Assembly: GCA_035293045.1 (NCBI GenBank)
Contig: DATDOY010000291.1
Coordinates: 1-20,929, forward strand
DNA length: 20,929 bases
Source of the DNA: DATDOY01 sp035293045
GTDB taxonomy: Bacteria > Actinomycetota > Acidimicrobiia > IMCC26256 > JACPCJ01
Direction: 5' to 3'
Numbering within the stretch: position 1 is the first letter of the stretch; each line of letters opens with the position of its first letter. A model generated the notes under the pieces. The model did not search any database. It was not told the DNA's origin and saw nothing but the letters and a program-made list of their open reading frames with translations. Position numbers and translations under genes: made by a program. This document shows positions 6,613 to 13,892 of the stretch, piece after piece.

Positions 6613-7274
6613 CCGGACAGCACCGCCACGGCGCCGTCCTCGAACGCACGGTCGCGCTCGAGCGAGCGATCGCTCTCAACCGGTTCACCATTGGCTACAA
6701 CGTCGTCGAGGCCGCCGTCGCTCTGATCGCCGGGGTCGCCGCCCACTCCATCAGCCTCGTCGGCTTCGGTCTCGACTCCGTCATCGAGGTCTCGGCGGCC
6801 TTCATCCTCACCTGGCGCCTGACTGTCGAAGGTCGTGAGGGCTGCACCCAGGAGGCCGACGAACGCGCCACCAAGGCCATCGCCGTCGCGTTCGCGGCCC
6901 TCGCCGTCTACGTCGGGGGCGAGGCGGTGCGTCAGCTCCTCAATGGCAGCGCGCCGGACACGAGCGCGGTTGGAATCGTCCTCGCCGCGCTGTCGCTGGC
7001 CATCATGCCGGTCCTCGCCCGCGCCAAACGCCGCTTGGCCCCCGCACTCGGGTCACGCGCTCAGGTGGCGGAAGCCAACCAAACCTCCCTGTGCGCGCTC
7101 CTGTCAGCCGTCGTGCTGACGGGCCTCGGTGCCAACGCCCTCCTCGGGTGGTGGTGGACCGACCCGGCGGCGGCCCTCGGTGTCGCCGCGCTCGCCGGCG
7201 CCGAGGCCATCCGCACGTGGCGCGCCGACTCCCTCATCGACACATGCTGCGCACCAACGGTCGGGAACGGCTGA
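6609..7274 (+). CDS. cation diffusion facilitator-like metal transporter
   Basis: The protein has 221 residues and about six transmembrane helices with CDF-type order. GTG 6609 overlaps the regulator stop (GTGA), indicating coupled translation. Helix 2 carries D56-SVI-E60 in GFGLDSVIEV, corresponding to the usual D-x3-D site. In helix 5 the usual H-x3-D is absent and EANQTSLC (155-162) stands instead. The C-terminal cytoplasmic domain of typical CDF proteins is essentially missing: the chain ends just after helix 6 with DTCCAP, two adjacent cysteines. It probably exports a thiophilic divalent metal sensed by the upstream CmtR-like protein. Direction and substrate are inferred from family and context. 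Confidence 0.85.
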   Translation: MTGQHRHGAVLERTVALERAIALNRFTIGYNVVEAAVALIAGVAAHSISLVGFGLDSVIEVSAAFILTWRLTVEGREGCTQEADERATKAIAVAFAALAVYVGGEAVRQLLNGSAPDTSAVGIVLAALSLAIMPVLARAKRRLAPALGSRAQVAEANQTSLCALLSAVVLTGLGANALLGWWWTDPAAALGVAALAGAEAIRTWRADSLIDTCCAPTVGNG

Positions 7275-7394
7275 CGATCTTCCCCGCGTTCGACCACCAC
7301 TCCCGGGGCGTCTTTGCCGCACCCGGCTGGCTGTGAGTTCGCAGACGGCGGACCCGTGATCCCACCGCCATCCCGCCGCGGGAAAGCGTGACGG

Positions 7395-9590
7395 TCAGGC
7401 GAGGTCGAAGCGATCGAGGGTCATGACCTTGTCCCACGCCGCCACGAAGTCGCGCACGAACTTTTCCTTCGCGTCGTCGCAGGCGTAGACCTCCGCCAGC
7501 GCGCGCAGCTCAGAGTGCGAACCGAACACGAGATCGACCGCGGTGGCGGTCCACCGCACCTTGCCCGTCGCGCGATCACGGCCCTCGTACACGTTCTCCG
7601 TCGAGCCGGACGCCTTCCATTCCGTGCTCATGTCGAGCAGGTTGACGAAGAAGTCCGTGGTCAACGTCTCCGGCCGGTCGGTGAAGACGCCGTGGGCGGT
7701 TCCCCCAGCGTTGGCGTTCAGCACACGCATGCCGCCGATGAGGACGGTCATCTCGGGCGCGGTCAGCGTCAACAGGTTGGCCCGGTCGAGCAGCAGGGTC
7801 TCCGGCGACAACTTCTCTCCGGGTCGGAGGTAGTTGCGGAAGCCGTCGGCCTTGGGCTCGAGCACCGCAGCCGACTCGACGTCGGTCTGCTCCTGGGACG
7901 CGTCGGTGCGTCCCGGCGCAAACGGGACGGTGACGTCGTGGCCGGCGTTCGCGGCCGCCTGCTCGACGGCCGCGCATCCCCCGAGCACGATCAGGTCGGC
8001 GAGCGAAACCCGCGTGCCGCCGGACTGCGAGGCGTTGAAGTCCTGCTGGATCTTCTCGAGCGTGCCGAGCACCGTGGCGAGCTCGGCCGGTTGGTTGACC
8101 TCCCAGTCCTTTTGCGGTGCGAGGCGAAGCCGGGCTCCGTTGGCCCCGCCGCGCTTGTCGGTGCCCCGGAAGGTGGCCGCCGAGGCCCAGGCCGTCGCGG
8201 CGAGCTGGGATACGGACAGCCCCGAGGCAAGGATCGTCGCCTTGAGCGCGGCGATCTCCTGCTCGCCGATCAGTTCATGGTCGACCGCCGGAATCGGGTC
8301 CTGCCAGAGCTGCGGTTCGGGGACCCAGGGACCCAGGTAACGCGAGACGGGCCCCATGTCGCGGTGCAGCAGCTTGTACCAGGCCTTGGCGAACGCCTCC
8401 TCGAGTTGGTCCATGTTCTCGTGGAAGCGCTTCGCGATCGGCGCGTAGGTCGGGTCCAACTTCAGCGCGAGGTCGGTCGTCAGCATCATGGGAGCGTGCC
8501 GCTTGGACGGATCGTGCGCGTCGGGCACGGTGCCCTGCGCCGCGGGATCCGTCGGGGTCCATTGCTGCGCGCCGGCGGGGCTCGTCGTGAGCTCCCAGTC
8601 GTAGGCGAACAGGTTGTCGAGGTAGCCGTTGTCCCACTTCGTCGGGTCGGTGGTCCAGGCACCCTCGAGGCCACTGGTAAGCGTGTCGGCGCCCTTGCCC
8701 GTTCCGAACGTGTTGGTCCAGCCAAAGCCCTGGTGCTCGACCGGGCAGCCCTCGGGTTCCGGCCCTGCGTACTCGGCACCCGCGGCCCCGTGGCACTTGC
8801 CGAAGGTGTGGCCGCCGACGATGAGCGCCACCGTCTCCTCGTCGTTCATGGCCATGCGGGCGAAGGTCTCTCGGATGTCCCGGGCCGCCGAGAGCGGGTC
8901 CGCGTTGGCGTTGGGCCCCTCCGGGTTCACATAGATGAGACCCATCTGCACGGCGCCGAACGGCTCGGCGAGCTCGCGGTCACCGCTGTAGCGCTCATCT
9001 CCGAGCCACTCGCTCTCGGACCCCCAGAAAATCTCGTCGGGCTGCCAGATGTCCTCTCGCCCGAACGCGAAGCCGAACGTCTTGAATCCCATCGACTCCA
9101 GAGCGCAGTTGCCCGCGAACACGAGGAGATCGGCCCAGGAGACCTTCTGCCCGTACTTTTGCTTGACGGGCCACAGGAGACGGCGTGCCTTGTCGAGGTT
9201 GGCGTTGTCGGGCCAGCTGTTGAGGGGGGCGAAGCGCTGGTCGCCGCTTCCTCCCCCGCCGCGGCCGTCCGAGATCCGGTAGGTGCCGGCTGCGTGCCAC
9301 GTCAGCCGGATGAAGAGCGGGCCGTAATGGCCGTAGTCGGCGGGCCACCAGTCTTGCGAGGTCGTCATCACTTCGAAGATGTCGCGCTTCAGCGCCTCGA
9401 CATCCAGCGTCTTGAACGCTTCCGCGTAGTCGAAGTCGTTCCCCAGCGGATTCGACTGTGGCGAGTGCTGGTGGAGCACCTGGAGATCGAGCCGATCGGG
9501 CCACCAGTCGCGGTTGGACCGGGGCCGACCCGGGGCCGGGGTCGGGGCCGGGATGACGGGGTTTTCGCTTTCGCTGCCGCGCTCAGACAC
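7395..9590 (-). CDS. katG: catalase-peroxidase KatG
   Basis: This 731-residue haem enzyme is of full family length and degrades hydrogen peroxide by catalase and peroxidase activity. Distal residues Arg95, Trp98 and His99 lie in RLTWHAAGTYR. The Trp98-Tyr220-Met246 set needed for the covalent adduct is present (Tyr in LIYVNPEG, Met in ARMAMND), and the proximal haem ligand is His261 in GGHTFGKCHG. The duplicated C-terminal domain is complete. The start is a GTG with purine-rich GGAGAGAGGAAAGG just upstream. It is divergent from a furA-like gene, so iron/peroxide control is likely, unlike the co-directional furA-katG operon of mycobacteria. It is convergent with the CDF gene, and no strong terminator is evident in the 120-bp gap. 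Confidence 0.98.
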   Translation of the reverse strand: MSERGSESENPVIPAPTPAPGRPRSNRDWWPDRLDLQVLHQHSPQSNPLGNDFDYAEAFKTLDVEALKRDIFEVMTTSQDWWPADYGHYGPLFIRLTWHAAGTYRISDGRGGGGSGDQRFAPLNSWPDNANLDKARRLLWPVKQKYGQKVSWADLLVFAGNCALESMGFKTFGFAFGREDIWQPDEIFWGSESEWLGDERYSGDRELAEPFGAVQMGLIYVNPEGPNANADPLSAARDIRETFARMAMNDEETVALIVGGHTFGKCHGAAGAEYAGPEPEGCPVEHQGFGWTNTFGTGKGADTLTSGLEGAWTTDPTKWDNGYLDNLFAYDWELTTSPAGAQQWTPTDPAAQGTVPDAHDPSKRHAPMMLTTDLALKLDPTYAPIAKRFHENMDQLEEAFAKAWYKLLHRDMGPVSRYLGPWVPEPQLWQDPIPAVDHELIGEQEIAALKATILASGLSVSQLAATAWASAATFRGTDKRGGANGARLRLAPQKDWEVNQPAELATVLGTLEKIQQDFNASQSGGTRVSLADLIVLGGCAAVEQAAANAGHDVTVPFAPGRTDASQEQTDVESAAVLEPKADGFRNYLRPGEKLSPETLLLDRANLLTLTAPEMTVLIGGMRVLNANAGGTAHGVFTDRPETLTTDFFVNLLDMSTEWKASGSTENVYEGRDRATGKVRWTATAVDLVFGSHSELRALAEVYACDDAKEKFVRDFVAAWDKVMTLDRFDLA

Positions 9591-9685
9591 GTGGGGCCTT
9601 TCCTCTCTCCGTGTGGTCTTGTGGTTCTAGGCGCCAGCAACTGTCCTTTGGATCGAGGCCGGCACTGTTTTTGAACTGTTCTAAC

Positions 9686-9725
9686 TCTTGACTTCATCTA
9701 TCACTTGGGCGAGAGTCAGTCAAGA
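9686..9725. promoter_or_regulatory. inverted repeat in the katG-furA divergent region
   Basis: TCTTGACT (9686-9693) and AGTCAAGA (9718-9725) form a perfect 8-bp inverted repeat with a 24-bp spacer. On the minus strand the right arm supplies a TTGACT -35 for katG, followed 17 bp later by a weak -10 TAGATG (9700-9695). A FurA-type operator is plausible, but the sequence is not a recognised Fur box. Confidence 0.45.
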
Positions 9726-9772
9726 TTCTGCTGACCCACTTTGCGTCCCCAATTCTCGTCAGGAGCACCAGC

Positions 9773-10192
9773 GTGATCGACCTCCTCGAACGCTTGCGTG
9801 AACGGGCGTGGCGGCTCACGCCCCAACGGCGCGTCGTAGCAGAGGTCCTGCGCGGCGACCACGTGCACCTCACGGCCGATGAGATTCGCGCGCGTGCACG
9901 CGAGCTGCTGCCCGAGATCAGCCTCGCCACCGTCTACAACACCCTCAACGAGCTCGTGGCAATGGGCGAAGTCCTCGAGCTGACCGCGGCGAACGGACCC
10001 AAGCGATACGACCCCAACGTGCTCGAGCGCCACCAGCACCTCGTGTGCATCCACTGCGGCACCCTTCTCGACGTGCACGCATCCGGCGAGGACAGGCTGA
10101 CGCTCCGCGCACGGGAGCGACACGGCTTCAAAATCCTCGACGCCGAGATCGTCTTCCGCGGCGTATGTCCGCCGTGCGCCACCACGCACTGA
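9773..10192 (+). CDS. furA: Fur-family regulator, FurA/PerR-like
   Basis: This 139-residue regulator has a winged helix (LTPQRRVVAEVL, then ISLATVYNTLNELVAMG). The structural zinc site is C92-x2-C95 (LVCIHC) with C132-x2-C135 (CPPC). The His-rich hinge HVHLTADEI and HQH at 87-89 contribute the regulatory metal site. GTG 9773 has AGGAG about 7 bp upstream. Divergence from katG suggests that it represses katG and itself in response to iron or peroxide, as FurA does in other actinobacteria. Sequence alone does not separate a redox-sensing FurA from a zinc- or iron-sensing paralogue. The 278 bp downstream before the next start contain no gene or clear terminator. Confidence 0.92.
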   Translation: MIDLLERLRERAWRLTPQRRVVAEVLRGDHVHLTADEIRARARELLPEISLATVYNTLNELVAMGEVLELTAANGPKRYDPNVLERHQHLVCIHCGTLLDVHASGEDRLTLRARERHGFKILDAEIVFRGVCPPCATTH

Positions 10193-10470
10193 CCACGAGC
10201 CCTAGCGCGACCGGCTGCGCGCCGGGCCAACGGCGTGCCGGGCGCCGCTCTTCCTCTGGCGTGAGGAACACTGCGCCGTCCAAGCCATTCATGACTGCCG
10301 GCTCATGTCGGTGTGACTTCCGGCCCCGGCGAGACCGCTGCTGGGCGGGCACACTCGAAACGTGTCACCTCGGTCCACTGGGGTGGCAGCACGACGGGAG
10401 TCGCCATCGAAGGTCGCTTCGGGGGGTGGTGAGGGTGCAACAGCGCTCGACCACGGAATGGCGTCGCACG

Positions 10471-10902
10471 ATGCAGGCCGGTGAGGTGAGGCGGACCCAC
10501 GTCCTGATCGAGGACCCGGAGGCCGTCGTGTTCGACGACTACGCACGGTTCCGGGCCCATGGCTTTGAGACCGCCGTATGTACAGGGCCCAGTTGCGGGG
10601 CCTGTCCGCTGCTCCACGGGGCGTCATGCCGTCTCCTTGATGAGGCCGACATACTCCTGACGACCATCGACCTCCGTGACCCGAACTCGCGCTCGGTCCT
10701 CCGCACCATCCGAAGCCGACACCCCGAGGTACCCGTGGTGGTGCGGGTCGCGGGGCGCGTGGCGCAGCACGGCTTCGGGAAGGACGAACTCCTCGACGGG
10801 TGCGAAGTGATCGTGCCCGGGGCTGGGTTCATCGATCAGGTCGGGGCCCTTCGCCGCGCCCTGGCCCGCTGGTCCGATGCGTGGGGCATGGCCGTCGGTT
10901 GA
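10471..10902 (+). CDS. small receiver-like protein with a Cys cluster
   Basis: From ATG 10471 the protein is 143 residues. It starts with a receiver-like strand THVLIEDPEAVVFDDY and has alternating strands and helices to the end (VPVVVRV, CEVIVPGAGF), as in response-regulator-like domains. The usual phosphoacceptor pattern is not clear. Four cysteines occur in a short stretch, C-x4-C-x2-C-x8-C (VCTGPSCGACPLLHGASC), suggesting metal or redox chemistry. Related small proteins near stress genes in actinobacteria come to mind, but I cannot name the family. No Shine-Dalgarno is seen before this ATG, and GTGs at 10426, 10429 and 10435 are alternative starts. It is convergent with the next gene. Confidence 0.65.
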   Translation: MQAGEVRRTHVLIEDPEAVVFDDYARFRAHGFETAVCTGPSCGACPLLHGASCRLLDEADILLTTIDLRDPNSRSVLRTIRSRHPEVPVVVRVAGRVAQHGFGKDELLDGCEVIVPGAGFIDQVGALRRALARWSDAWGMAVG

Positions 10903-10939
10903 CGTGGGCTTCGCGCGGACGCCGCTCGTTCCGGCGCGA

Positions 10940-11194
10940 TTACGCCGCCGCTATGGCCCGGAGTAGCGCGTCGGTTACCAGGCGCAATGCGCCCTCCGGA
11001 CCGAGAGCACCCGGATTCTCCGCCGTGAGGAGTTCCAGCCGATACTGCACCTGACCCAGTAGGTGCGCGTCGCCGTTCGAAAGGAACATCAACTCGTTGA
11101 CGGCACCCTCGCTTGTACCGCGGGTGGCGAGTCCGATCGACCGCGCGTAGACGCGGTCCGTCAGACCGATGCGTTCATATTGGATCACCGCCAT
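10940..11194 (-). CDS. hypothetical small protein
   Basis: From the ATG at 11194 the protein is 84 residues. The start has GGAGG five bases upstream, good support on this strand. The sequence reads as a compact soluble protein (YERIGLTDRVYARSIGLA, VNELMFLSNGDAHLL), with no Cys and no membrane segment. No family is recognised. It lies between the Cys-cluster protein and the kinase fusion in the stress-gene region. An ATG at 11209 would add five residues. The frame is open further upstream, but that part is Gly/Arg-rich and noncoding in appearance. Confidence 0.55.
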   Translation of the reverse strand: MAVIQYERIGLTDRVYARSIGLATRGTSEGAVNELMFLSNGDAHLLGQVQYRLELLTAENPGALGPEGALRLVTDALLRAIAAA

Positions 11195-11252
11195 GCGGCC
11201 CTCCGCCATCCCTTCCCAGGCCACGGTATGGGCGGCGACTGCTTCGACGATA

Positions 11253-11266
11253 GGGCCATCGGTCCC
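11253..11266. promoter_or_regulatory. weak DosR-like dyad
   Basis: GGGCC-ATCG-GTCCC has the arm spacing of the DosR/DevR core GGGAC-N4-GTCCC, with one mismatch in ten arm positions. The outer flanks do not fit. It lies 59 bp upstream of the small gene at 11194 and about 185 bp upstream of the kinase gene. Confidence 0.25.
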
Positions 11267-11450
11267 ACGACGCGCCGAGCCTCGACCCCCCCAGATTGGT
11301 CGGGGGGAGCCGGTTCCCGCAGCTGCCCTGGGACCTGAGCGCTCCTCAGGGGCGGGGAACGCGCTCCCCCGACGCCCCGGGTCCAAGTTCCCCTCCAATT
11401 GCGACCACCCGCCCTGACCCGACGCAGGAAGAGGGGCGTACGCTCCGAAG

Positions 11451-12917
11451 GTGCCGTTCGCTACCCGCGTCGTCGAGACCCACGTTTCGAACGTCTTCTT
11501 CGTGGGCGACCGCGTGTTCAAGCTGAAAAAGCCGGTGCAGACGGGGTTCCTCGACTTCACGTCACGAGAAGCCCGCGAGGCGGCGTGTCGTCGTGAGGTA
11601 GCGCTCAACCGCCGACTTTCGCCCGACGTGTATCTCGGGGTCGCAACAGTGCTCGATGACGAGGGAAACGTGGCAGATCATCTCGTCGTCATGCGGAGGA
11701 TGCCCGACGAAATGCGGCTCTCGAGGCTCGTCGCTGCCGGTGTCAACGTCGACGGCGACCTACGCGATCTTGCTCGGCTCATCGCCGCCTTTCATGCGGG
11801 CGCACGCCGAGGGTCTGAGATCGACGAGGCTGCGACCGGGGATGCAGTGCTCAAGACCTGGGAAGCCGGCTTCCGTGAACTCGATCCGTTCGTTGGATCG
11901 GTGCTCCTTGCCGACGAATTCGACCGGGTTCGCACGCTTGCCCGGACCTACATCGAGGGTCGAGGTCCGCTCTTCGAACGTCGCATCGCACGGGGGTGGG
12001 TGCGCGACGGCCACGGCGACCTCCTGGCCGACGACATCTTCTGCCTCCCTGATGGGCCGCGCGTGCTCGATTGCATCGAGTTCGACGATCACCTTCGGTT
12101 CGCCGATGTCCTTGCAGACTGTGCCTTCTTGGTGATGGATCTCGAGCGACTCGGTCACCCCGAACTCGGCGATGCGGTTCTGCGCTGGTACGGCGAGTTC
12201 TCGGGCGAACGCCATCCGAGGACGCTCGCCGACCACTACATCGCGGCGCGCGCTCACGTTCGAGCCAAGGTGGCCTGTCTGCGCCATGAGCAGGGCGACG
12301 CCGGGAGTGCCGCCGTCGCTCGTCAGCTCCACCGCATGACGTCGGACCACCTCGAACAAGCACAAGTACGCGTCGCCCTCGTCGGTGGACTCCCCGGCAC
12401 CGGAAAGTCCACACTCGCAGCCGGGCTCGCGCAAGACGGTGAGTGGATGGTCCTGCGCTCGGACGAGATTCGCAAGGAGCTTGCGGGCCTTCCCGTGGAT
12501 CGACCGGCTCCCGCTCCGTTCGGAGAGGGTCTCTATTCGACCGAGCGCACCGAGCAGACGTACGCCGAGATGCTGGTGCGGGCGCGGACGCTCGTCATGC
12601 TCGGGGAACCCGTGGTGCTCGACGCGTCCTGGATGTCCCGCCGGCATCGAGTTCTCGCCCGAGCGATGGCGCGCTCCGTACACGCGCCGCTGGTTGAGCT
12701 GGAGTGCGTGGCGCCCGTCGAGCTGGCTGCCAAGCGCACGCTCGAGCGAGCGGCACGCGGATCGGATCCCTCTGACGCCAACCCCGCCATCGTCCGTGCG
12801 CTGCAAGCCCATCGCGAGGCGTGGCCGGAGGCAACACCGGTCGATGCCACGCAGGCCCCGGCAGCGATCCGTCGTCACGTCGCGGCGGCGCTGGCGCAAG
12901 CGGCGAGCGCCGCCTGA
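11451..12917 (+). CDS. two-domain kinase: APH-like N-terminus plus P-loop AAA_33 domain (Rv2004c-like)
   Basis: This 488-residue protein fuses two modules. The N-terminal part (about 1-300) is aminoglycoside-phosphotransferase-like, with the catalytic loop DGHGDLLADDIF (187-197) and the metal-binding segment IEFDDHLR (209-216). The C-terminal part has Walker A GLPGTGKST (313-321), a SDEIRKEL segment and a gluconate-kinase/AAA_33-type arrangement. The architecture and length match the DosR-regulon protein Rv2004c of M. tuberculosis (about 500 residues). The substrate of this family is unknown; antibiotic resistance should not be assumed. The start is GTG 11451, 6 bp after a -10-like TACGCT (11439-11444), so a leaderless transcript is possible. 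It precedes the DUF1918 and stress-protein genes. Confidence 0.88.
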   Translation: MPFATRVVETHVSNVFFVGDRVFKLKKPVQTGFLDFTSREAREAACRREVALNRRLSPDVYLGVATVLDDEGNVADHLVVMRRMPDEMRLSRLVAAGVNVDGDLRDLARLIAAFHAGARRGSEIDEAATGDAVLKTWEAGFRELDPFVGSVLLADEFDRVRTLARTYIEGRGPLFERRIARGWVRDGHGDLLADDIFCLPDGPRVLDCIEFDDHLRFADVLADCAFLVMDLERLGHPELGDAVLRWYGEFSGERHPRTLADHYIAARAHVRAKVACLRHEQGDAGSAAVARQLHRMTSDHLEQAQVRVALVGGLPGTGKSTLAAGLAQDGEWMVLRSDEIRKELAGLPVDRPAPAPFGEGLYSTERTEQTYAEMLVRARTLVMLGEPVVLDASWMSRRHRVLARAMARSVHAPLVELECVAPVELAAKRTLERAARGSDPSDANPAIVRALQAHREAWPEATPVDATQAPAAIRRHVAAALAQAASAA

Positions 12918-12933
12918 TCGCGCAGAGCCGGAA

Positions 12934-12952
12934 TCGGGACCAAAGACCCCCC
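12934..12952. promoter_or_regulatory. DosR-like box upstream of the DUF1918-USP genes
   Basis: The core GGGAC-CAAA-GACCC (12936-12949) fits the DosR/DevR core GGGAC-TWWA-GTCCC with one arm mismatch. It is preceded by TC and followed by CCC, partly as in the full consensus. It lies about 115 bp upstream of the DUF1918 gene. The genes behind it are of the types DosR controls in mycobacteria. No dosR gene is in the window. Confidence 0.4.
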
Positions 12953-13041
12953 AAGAGCGGCCCCGACGCCCCTGGGGCCTCGCGCATCGAGGGGTCACGG
13001 TGGGAATGAGGACCTGGCCGTCGACTCAAGAGGCTCGGCCC

Positions 13042-13071
13042 ATGAACCTTCCCGTGAAGGAGGTCCCATGA
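13042..13071 (+). CDS. 9-codon upstream ORF before the DUF1918 gene
   Basis: An ATG at 13042 opens a frame encoding MNLPVKEVP, with its TGA overlapping the DUF1918 ATG (ATGA). AAGAGG lies about 8 bp upstream. The strong AAGGAGG of the DUF1918 gene is inside this ORF. It could couple translation or be accidental. Confidence 0.25.
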   Translation: MNLPVKEVP

Positions 13072-13373
13072 AGGCACGCGTGGGTGATCGACTCGTCATC
13101 AAGGCACACCGTGTTGGTGAACACGACCGCGACGCGGAGGTACTCGAAGTTCGAGGCGAGGACGGCGGACCGCCATGGCTCATTCGGTGGGAGGACTCGG
13201 CCCACGAAGTGTTGTTCTTCCCCGGGCCCGATGCCCGGGTCGAGCACTACGCGTCGGCGGCCGATCGCTCGGCACAGCGCCGACCCCAGGTCGACCTAGT
13301 CGCTGAGGCGCTCGCTCCATCCGTTGGTCAGGACTCCGCGGTTCGTCGCAGGCCACGGAGAGTCAGCCGCTGA
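13068..13373 (+). CDS. DUF1918-domain protein
   Basis: This 101-residue protein begins with the DUF1918 domain (about 1-57): MKARVGDRLVIKAHRVGEHD, then an EVLEVRGEDGGPPWLIRWEDSA stretch and HEVLFFPGPDARVEH. This is a small SH3-like barrel common in actinobacteria and of unknown function. The remaining 40 residues are basic and probably disordered. The start is certain, with AAGGAGG placed 5 bp before the ATG. It is 11 bp upstream of the universal stress protein gene and surely co-transcribed with it. A DosR-like box lies upstream. Confidence 0.93.
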   Translation: MKARVGDRLVIKAHRVGEHDRDAEVLEVRGEDGGPPWLIRWEDSAHEVLFFPGPDARVEHYASAADRSAQRRPQVDLVAEALAPSVGQDSAVRRRPRRVSR

Positions 13374-13384
13374 GGGGAGGAACG

Positions 13385-13873
13385 GTGCACGCCCGAGACC
13401 TCATGACCAACGATGCCATGGCCGAGGCCCCCAAGAACTCAGCGCCGGTGATCATCCTCGGGATCGACGGCTCGGACGGCGCCAACCGTGCGCTTGCGTG
13501 GTGCCGCGACAATGCTCCGAAGCTCGGAGCGGAAGTCCTCGCCGTCCACGTCTACTCGTTGGCCGCCTTCGCTCTCCCCTACTACGACGTGCCCGCCGTC
13601 GCGCAAGCGGCGGTGAGTACGGGCGTGGATCTCGCCAAGGCCCTGGACACTGAGTGGACCGCACCGCTCGCGGGCATTCCTCATCGCACTGCGTTGGTCG
13701 AGGGGCCAACCGCCCGGAGCCTTCTGGACATCGCCAAGCGCGAGAACGCGGCAATGATCGTGGTCGGCAGCCGGGGACACGGGGGGTTCGCCGAACTCCT
13801 CCTCGGGAGCGTCAGCCATCACCTCACGCATCACGCGACGTGTCCGGTACTCGTCGTGCCTGCTCGCCGATAA
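13385..13873 (+). CDS. universal stress protein (UspA family)
   Basis: This 162-residue single-domain USP starts at GTG 13385 with GGGGAGGAA upstream. The first strand is VIILGIDGSDGANRAL, with Asp28 as the adenine-contact residue. The ATP-binding motif G-x2-G-x9-G-S is complete: G128-SR-G131, then G141-S142 (GSRGHGGFAELLLGS). ATP binding, as in mycobacterial Rv2623, is therefore likely. The first 12 residues (HARDLMTNDAM) look like the opening of a CBS domain, which is otherwise absent. Context with DUF1918 and the Rv2004c-like kinase suggests a role in hypoxia or stationary-phase stress. It converges with the next gene across only 19 bp. Confidence 0.95.
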   Translation: MHARDLMTNDAMAEAPKNSAPVIILGIDGSDGANRALAWCRDNAPKLGAEVLAVHVYSLAAFALPYYDVPAVAQAAVSTGVDLAKALDTEWTAPLAGIPHRTALVEGPTARSLLDIAKRENAAMIVVGSRGHGGFAELLLGSVSHHLTHHATCPVLVVPARR

Positions 13874-13892
13874 CCGCGGGTGGGGCTGGCTC

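Noticed and set aside
7515..9674. A 719-codon open frame on the plus strand opposite katG
   Set aside because: It is the antisense of a certain katG with all catalytic residues. The translation is rich in Arg, Gly and Val with no domain, the usual shadow in GC-rich DNA.
11760..12998. A 412-codon minus-strand frame over the kinase gene
   Set aside because: The plus strand carries APH and P-loop motifs in order, so the minus frame is a shadow.
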